From positions 1-9,714 of the forward strand of contig JASLJP010000176.1 in NCBI GenBank assembly GCA_030152425.1: DNA of 9,714 bases, read 5' to 3'. A program made the translations under genes and the position numbers. The notes beneath the pieces are model-generated. The model saw nothing but the letters and a program-made list of their open reading frames with translations. It had not been told where the DNA came from and searched no databases. Shown here piece after piece: positions 6,679-9,714 of this stretch (positions within the stretch are counted from its first letter, which is position 1; the number at the start of each line of letters is the position of its first letter). The DNA is from Aquirhabdus sp. (GTDB lineage Bacteria > Pseudomonadota > Gammaproteobacteria > Pseudomonadales > Moraxellaceae).

Positions 6679-7941
6679 TTACCGATCCAACCCGTCTCCC
6701 CACAGCAGTTTGGCATGCAGCAGCAACTGGTAGTAGGCGCGTAGGGCTGCGACTTTGGCGCTGGCTTCCTCGTCGTAGGCTGCCAGTGACTGGCGCCGTG
6801 CTTGCAGCAACTGCTGCACATCGCCTTCACCCAAGGCATAGGCCTTTTGCGTGAGGCGCGCATTGTCAGCCATGAGGGTCGCCGTCTGCTGCGCCAACTG
6901 CCAGCGCTCATACGCACCGGTCGCCGCGCGATAGTCGCCGAGGCTGGCGGCGCGCTGCTCCCGCTCAATCAGGGCAAGGTTTAGCCGCGCGCTGTTTTCC
7001 TGTGCCTGTAAGCGCTCAACCTCTAAGGAGCGGCGCTTGCCCCCCAGCGGCAGACTGGCCGAGATACCGATGATGCGCTCATGGCCATAGGCTTCACTGG
7101 CGGTAAACACGCCAAAGGTCGGGTCGGGCTGACGATCCGCCTGCGCACGCTGTACTTGGGCAGCGGCAGCGGTGACCTGCGCACGGGTCAGTGCCAGCGT
7201 ATCGTTGACCTCCAGTAGGCGGGTTTGCCACCACACTGCGTCGTACGGCACTGGGATGGGATCGGGCACGCGTTCCAGCTTAAACTGGGCGGTGGCCTGA
7301 TAGCGCGTGGCCAGCACCGTCCAAGCCGTCTGCGCCTGATAGGTCGCCTCACTGACTTGGCGCTGCAGGGTGGACAGTTCGGCACTGGCGAGCTGGTGCT
7401 CGAGCTGCGCCGCCTCGCCAGCTTTCACCCGTTTGGCGACTACGGCGGCATTGTCTGCGACCGCTGTCTGCTGCCGCAGCAGCAAGGCTTTATGAGCATC
7501 CGCTGCCACCCAGCCAAACCATGCATCGAGCAAGTCTGCCGTGACTTGGCGGCGGCTGAGCTGGGCTTGTCGCTGTGCCAATGTCATTGCAGCGCTGCTG
7601 CTGGCATGATCGGCACGGATCTTGGCGGGTAGCCGCACGGTACGCTCAATGCCGACGTTCCACTCGGTGGAGTTTGCGCCGGAGGCATTGCCCGTGCCTG
7701 CGCGGTAGTCGCGGCGCTGCACTTGGCCTTTGGCCACCCAGTCGTAGGGCGAAAGCCGCTGCTGCTGGGCCTCGATGTCGGCGCTGGCATAGGCACTCTC
7801 GGCGGTCGCAAGCGCTGGATCATTGGCCAGCAGTTGGCGCGCCATCGACTCCGGCAAGACCTGCGGAATCGCAAGCTCTGCCGCCACCACAGCGCCCATA
7901 CCCAGCAACAGCGGCAGGATCGAAAAATAGCGTAGTTTCAT
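6679..7941 (-). CDS. czcC: CzcC/TolC-type outer-membrane channel of metal efflux system
   Basis: From the ATG at 7941 this is a 420-residue outer-membrane efflux protein. A signal peptide covers about residues 1-21 (core ILPLLLGMGAVVAA, cleavage before Glu22). It has no lipobox cysteine, so it is not predicted to be lipidated. Two outer-membrane-efflux repeats follow, about 28-225 and 240-415, each with long alanine/glutamine-rich coiled-coil helices. Family motifs are RVKAGEAAQLEHQLASAEL (171-189) and ALGEGDVQQLLQARRQ (369-384). Such channels carry substrate across the outer membrane from an RND pump and adaptor. The start is supported by GGAG (7949-7952), seven bases upstream. An in-frame ATG at 7977 would give 12 extra residues ahead of the signal peptide and is less likely. 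The ATG shares one base with the stop of the upstream small gene (TGATG), implying translational coupling. The symbol rests on the CzcA-like neighbour. Confidence 0.88.
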   Translation of the reverse strand: MKLRYFSILPLLLGMGAVVAAELAIPQVLPESMARQLLANDPALATAESAYASADIEAQQQRLSPYDWVAKGQVQRRDYRAGTGNASGANSTEWNVGIERTVRLPAKIRADHASSSAAMTLAQRQAQLSRRQVTADLLDAWFGWVAADAHKALLLRQQTAVADNAAVVAKRVKAGEAAQLEHQLASAELSTLQRQVSEATYQAQTAWTVLATRYQATAQFKLERVPDPIPVPYDAVWWQTRLLEVNDTLALTRAQVTAAAAQVQRAQADRQPDPTFGVFTASEAYGHERIIGISASLPLGGKRRSLEVERLQAQENSARLNLALIEREQRAASLGDYRAATGAYERWQLAQQTATLMADNARLTQKAYALGEGDVQQLLQARRQSLAAYDEEASAKVAALRAYYQLLLHAKLLWGDGLDR

Positions 7942-8240
7942 CACAGTACTCCACGTGCCACCACGGGCACGATCCAAAACATGACGCCCGTGTGGGCATA
8001 GTCGGCGCGTAGCGCATCGAGCAGCTCGTCGGCATCCTCGGCGCTGAGCAATGCTTGGATCAGCACCGCGTCACCGCGACCCAAGACTTGCTCGCTCTGA
8101 TCCAGTTCGCTGCTATGACCGCCATGACTGGCGGCGCGCTGACTGACAAAGCTGGGCACGGCCGGATGCAGCAACAGCCGATCGAGTAGCTTTTCCTCCA
8201 GCGACGGATCGGCCAGTAAATGAAGACAGACATCAGTCAT
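7941..8240 (-). CDS. DUF3240 family protein (PII-like, metal-efflux associated)
   Basis: This 99-residue small cytoplasmic-type protein has no signal peptide or membrane segment. Family-like features are the N-terminal TDVCLHLLADPSLEEKLLD (2-20), a central variable loop with two histidines (SHGGHSS, 38-44), GRGDAVLIQALLSAEDADELLDALR (54-78) and the C-terminal FWIVPVV (88-94). These fit DUF3240, a PII-like alpha/beta fold often found beside CzcA pumps; the function is not established. A regulatory or metal-sensing role for efflux is inference only, suggested by Cys5, the histidines (7, 25, 39, 42, 83) and the gene position. The start at 8240 is chosen because AAGGAG (8248-8253) lies seven bases upstream. 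The ATG at 8270 would overlap the pump gene by 38 bases without need. The gene overlaps the pump's 3' end by 8 nt and the channel's start by 1 nt. Confidence 0.8.
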   Translation of the reverse strand: MTDVCLHLLADPSLEEKLLDRLLLHPAVPSFVSQRAASHGGHSSELDQSEQVLGRGDAVLIQALLSAEDADELLDALRADYAHTGVMFWIVPVVARGVL

Positions 8241-9714
8241 GGCGCGACTCCTTAAAGGCAAAACGGGCATACAGCATCGGCAAGATGATGAGGGTCAGCA
8301 GCGTCGCGGTGATCAAACCGCCGATGACCACAATGGCCAGCGGGCGCTGGATCTCGGAGCCGGGACCGCTGGCAAACAGCAGCGGCAATAGACCAAAGGC
8401 CGTGATCGCCGCAGTCATGAGCACCGGCCGCAGTCGGCGCTTGGCGCCCTCGCGTACCACTTGGGCAAGCGGCATGCCCTCGGCGTGCAGTTGGTTAAAG
8501 TAGCTGACCATCACCACACCGTTCAGCACCGCGATACCGAGCAGGGCGATAAAGCCCACCGAAGCAGGCACCGACAGATATTCGCCCGTCAGCCACAGGG
8601 CGGTGATGCCGCCGACCAACGCAAAGGGAATATTGCTCAGCACGAGCAGCGACTGACGGATCGAGCGGAAGCTGGAATACAGCAGCAGGAAGATCAAGCC
8701 CAGCGCAATCGGCGTGACGAGACCCAGCCTGCTGGCGGCACGCTGTTGGTTTTCAAACTCACCGCCAAAGCTTAAGCGGTAGCCTTCCGGCAGCTTGACC
8801 TTGGCGGCGAGTGCCTGTTTGGCGTCGTCGACAAAGCCGACCAAGTCACGCCCGCTGACATTGCTCACCACCACGCTATAGCGGCTGCCCAGCTCGCGGT
8901 CGATCTTGACCGGACCTGCGACGCGCTCCAAACGCGCGATGCTACTTAATGGCACGGACTCGCCCGTTGGCGCAGTGATGCGCAGCGTGGCGAAATCGCC
9001 CGGCGACAGGCGTACATCGGCTGCGCCTCGGATCTGGATCGGCACACGGCGGTTACCCTCCAGCACCGTACCGGCCTCGACGCCTTGGATCTGCAGGCGT
9101 AGCGCCTCTTGCACGTCCTCCACCGACAGGCCAAAACGCCCAGCCGCGAGACGGTCGATGACCACACTCAGGTACTGCACGCCGTCGTTGACCACGGTAT
9201 TGACATCCTGACTGCCCTCGACGGTCTTGAGTACGGTGGCGACTTCAGCCGCCAGACGGTTCAATGTCGGCAGGTCACTGCCAAAGATCTTCACCGCCAG
9301 ATCGCCACGCACGCCCATGATCATTTCGGACACCCGCATCTCGATGGGCATGGTAAAGCTATAGGTGGTGCCCGGCAGTTGATCCAGCACCTTGCGTAGT
9401 TCGGCCAGCAATTCGTCCTTGCTGTGCATCCGCCACTGGTCACGGGGCTTTAGGATCAGGAAGGTATCGGTTTGATTGAGCCCCATCGGATCAAGACCAA
9501 TCTCATCCGATCCTGCACGACCGACGATGCCGATTACTTCGGGCACCGCCTTCATCACCGCTTGCTGGATCTTCAGATCCAGCGCTGCGCTTTCTTCCAG
9601 ACTGACCGAGGGCAGCTTTTCGATGCCCATGACGATATCGCCCTCGTCCATGGCCGGGATAAAGGTCTTGCCGACTTGGAAATAGATCACCCCTGCCAGC
9701 ACCAACATCAGCGC
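8233..9714 (-). CDS. czcA: CzcA-family heavy-metal RND efflux pump, C-terminal half (5' end outside window)
   Basis: The frame is open from the window edge to TGA at 8235-8233. It gives 493 residues of a protein that normally has about 1,030-1,060. It is the inner-membrane, proton-driven pump of a tripartite heavy-metal efflux complex. Visible parts, in fragment numbering, are the end of a transmembrane helix (1-12); the second periplasmic porter/docking region (about 14-325), with FIPAMDEGDIVMGIEKLPSV (18-37), MRVSEMIMGVRGDLAVKIFG (126-145) and GGEFENQQRA (317-326); and five transmembrane helices at roughly 330-350, 355-377, 381-408, 430-450 and 457-482. SVPASVGFIALLGIAVLNGV (381-400) and RRLRPVLMTAAITAFGLLPL (426-445) are typical of the HME-RND family. 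The proton-relay helix with the DFG-like motif is in the missing half. Residues equivalent to CusA's methionine triad are Val37, Glu130 and Leu196 by my alignment, favouring Zn/Co/Cd/Ni over Cu/Ag. Confidence 0.93.
   Translation of the reverse strand, partial: ALMLVLAGVIYFQVGKTFIPAMDEGDIVMGIEKLPSVSLEESAALDLKIQQAVMKAVPEVIGIVGRAGSDEIGLDPMGLNQTDTFLILKPRDQWRMHSKDELLAELRKVLDQLPGTTYSFTMPIEMRVSEMIMGVRGDLAVKIFGSDLPTLNRLAAEVATVLKTVEGSQDVNTVVNDGVQYLSVVIDRLAAGRFGLSVEDVQEALRLQIQGVEAGTVLEGNRRVPIQIRGAADVRLSPGDFATLRITAPTGESVPLSSIARLERVAGPVKIDRELGSRYSVVVSNVSGRDLVGFVDDAKQALAAKVKLPEGYRLSFGGEFENQQRAASRLGLVTPIALGLIFLLLYSSFRSIRQSLLVLSNIPFALVGGITALWLTGEYLSVPASVGFIALLGIAVLNGVVMVSYFNQLHAEGMPLAQVVREGAKRRLRPVLMTAAITAFGLLPLLFASGPGSEIQRPLAIVVIGGLITATLLTLIILPMLYARFAFKESRHD
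8248..8253 (-). promoter_or_regulatory. Ribosome binding site of the DUF3240 gene, inside the pump gene
   Basis: AAGGAG on the minus strand (8253 to 8248) lies seven bases before the ATG at 8240 and within the last codons of the pump gene. It decides the small gene's start and supports coupled translation with the pump. Confidence 0.7.

Noticed and set aside
7942..7977. Longer start of the outer-membrane channel at 7977
   Set aside because: It would place twelve non-hydrophobic residues ahead of a textbook signal peptide; GGAG and the TGATG coupling support 7941.
1..9714. Mobile elements, CRISPR arrays, defence genes, tRNA or rRNA genes
   Set aside because: No transposase or integrase motif, no regularly spaced repeat, no tRNA-like cloverleaf and no rRNA sequence was seen on either strand.

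Overview
The window is about 9.7 kb of ordinary, densely coded chromosomal DNA from a GC-rich Gram-negative bacterium. An outer-membrane TonB-dependent receptor, a three-component RND metal efflux system, an aerobic glycerol-3-phosphate dehydrogenase and a Fur-type operator together point to a proteobacterium, most likely a gammaproteobacterium. A Moraxellaceae or Pseudomonadales relative is my best guess, from general protein flavour only. I see no insertion sequence, integrase, CRISPR array, tRNA, rRNA or phage gene.

Layout. Positions 1-2556 (+) hold the 3' part of glpD (FAD-dependent glycerol-3-phosphate dehydrogenase) and, 45 nt later, an FGGY-family sugar/polyol kinase. The two look like one transcription unit, closed by a strong hairpin terminator at 2605-2633. 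Positions 2634-2815 hold no gene, but carry a Fur-box-like operator and a possible promoter. These drive a monocistronic TonB-dependent siderophore receptor (2816-4966, +), which ends at its own terminator (4984-5021). An amidase-signature hydrolase follows (5133-6611, +). It converges on a minus-strand operon across a 12-bp perfect inverted repeat (6630-6659), probably a two-way terminator.

Positions 6679-9714 on the minus strand are the end of a heavy-metal efflux operon, read right to left: the C-terminal half of a CzcA-type RND pump (cut by the window edge), a small DUF3240 (PII-like) protein, and a CzcC/TolC-type outer-membrane channel. The three genes overlap (8 nt, then 1 nt), which indicates translational coupling. 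The membrane-fusion protein (CzcB) must lie outside the window if it is present.

How the genes work together. GlpD feeds electrons from glycerol-3-phosphate to the quinone pool, and the neighbouring kinase plausibly makes a phosphorylated polyol. Its substrate pocket is not that of a classical glycerol kinase. The receptor brings in a ferric chelate under iron limitation. The efflux genes export divalent metal cations; the methionine triad of copper/silver pumps is absent. The amidase has no obvious functional partner here. I found no convincing undescribed system. The points most worth a second look are the identity of the kinase and the A-DUF3240-C gene order with its overlapping small protein.
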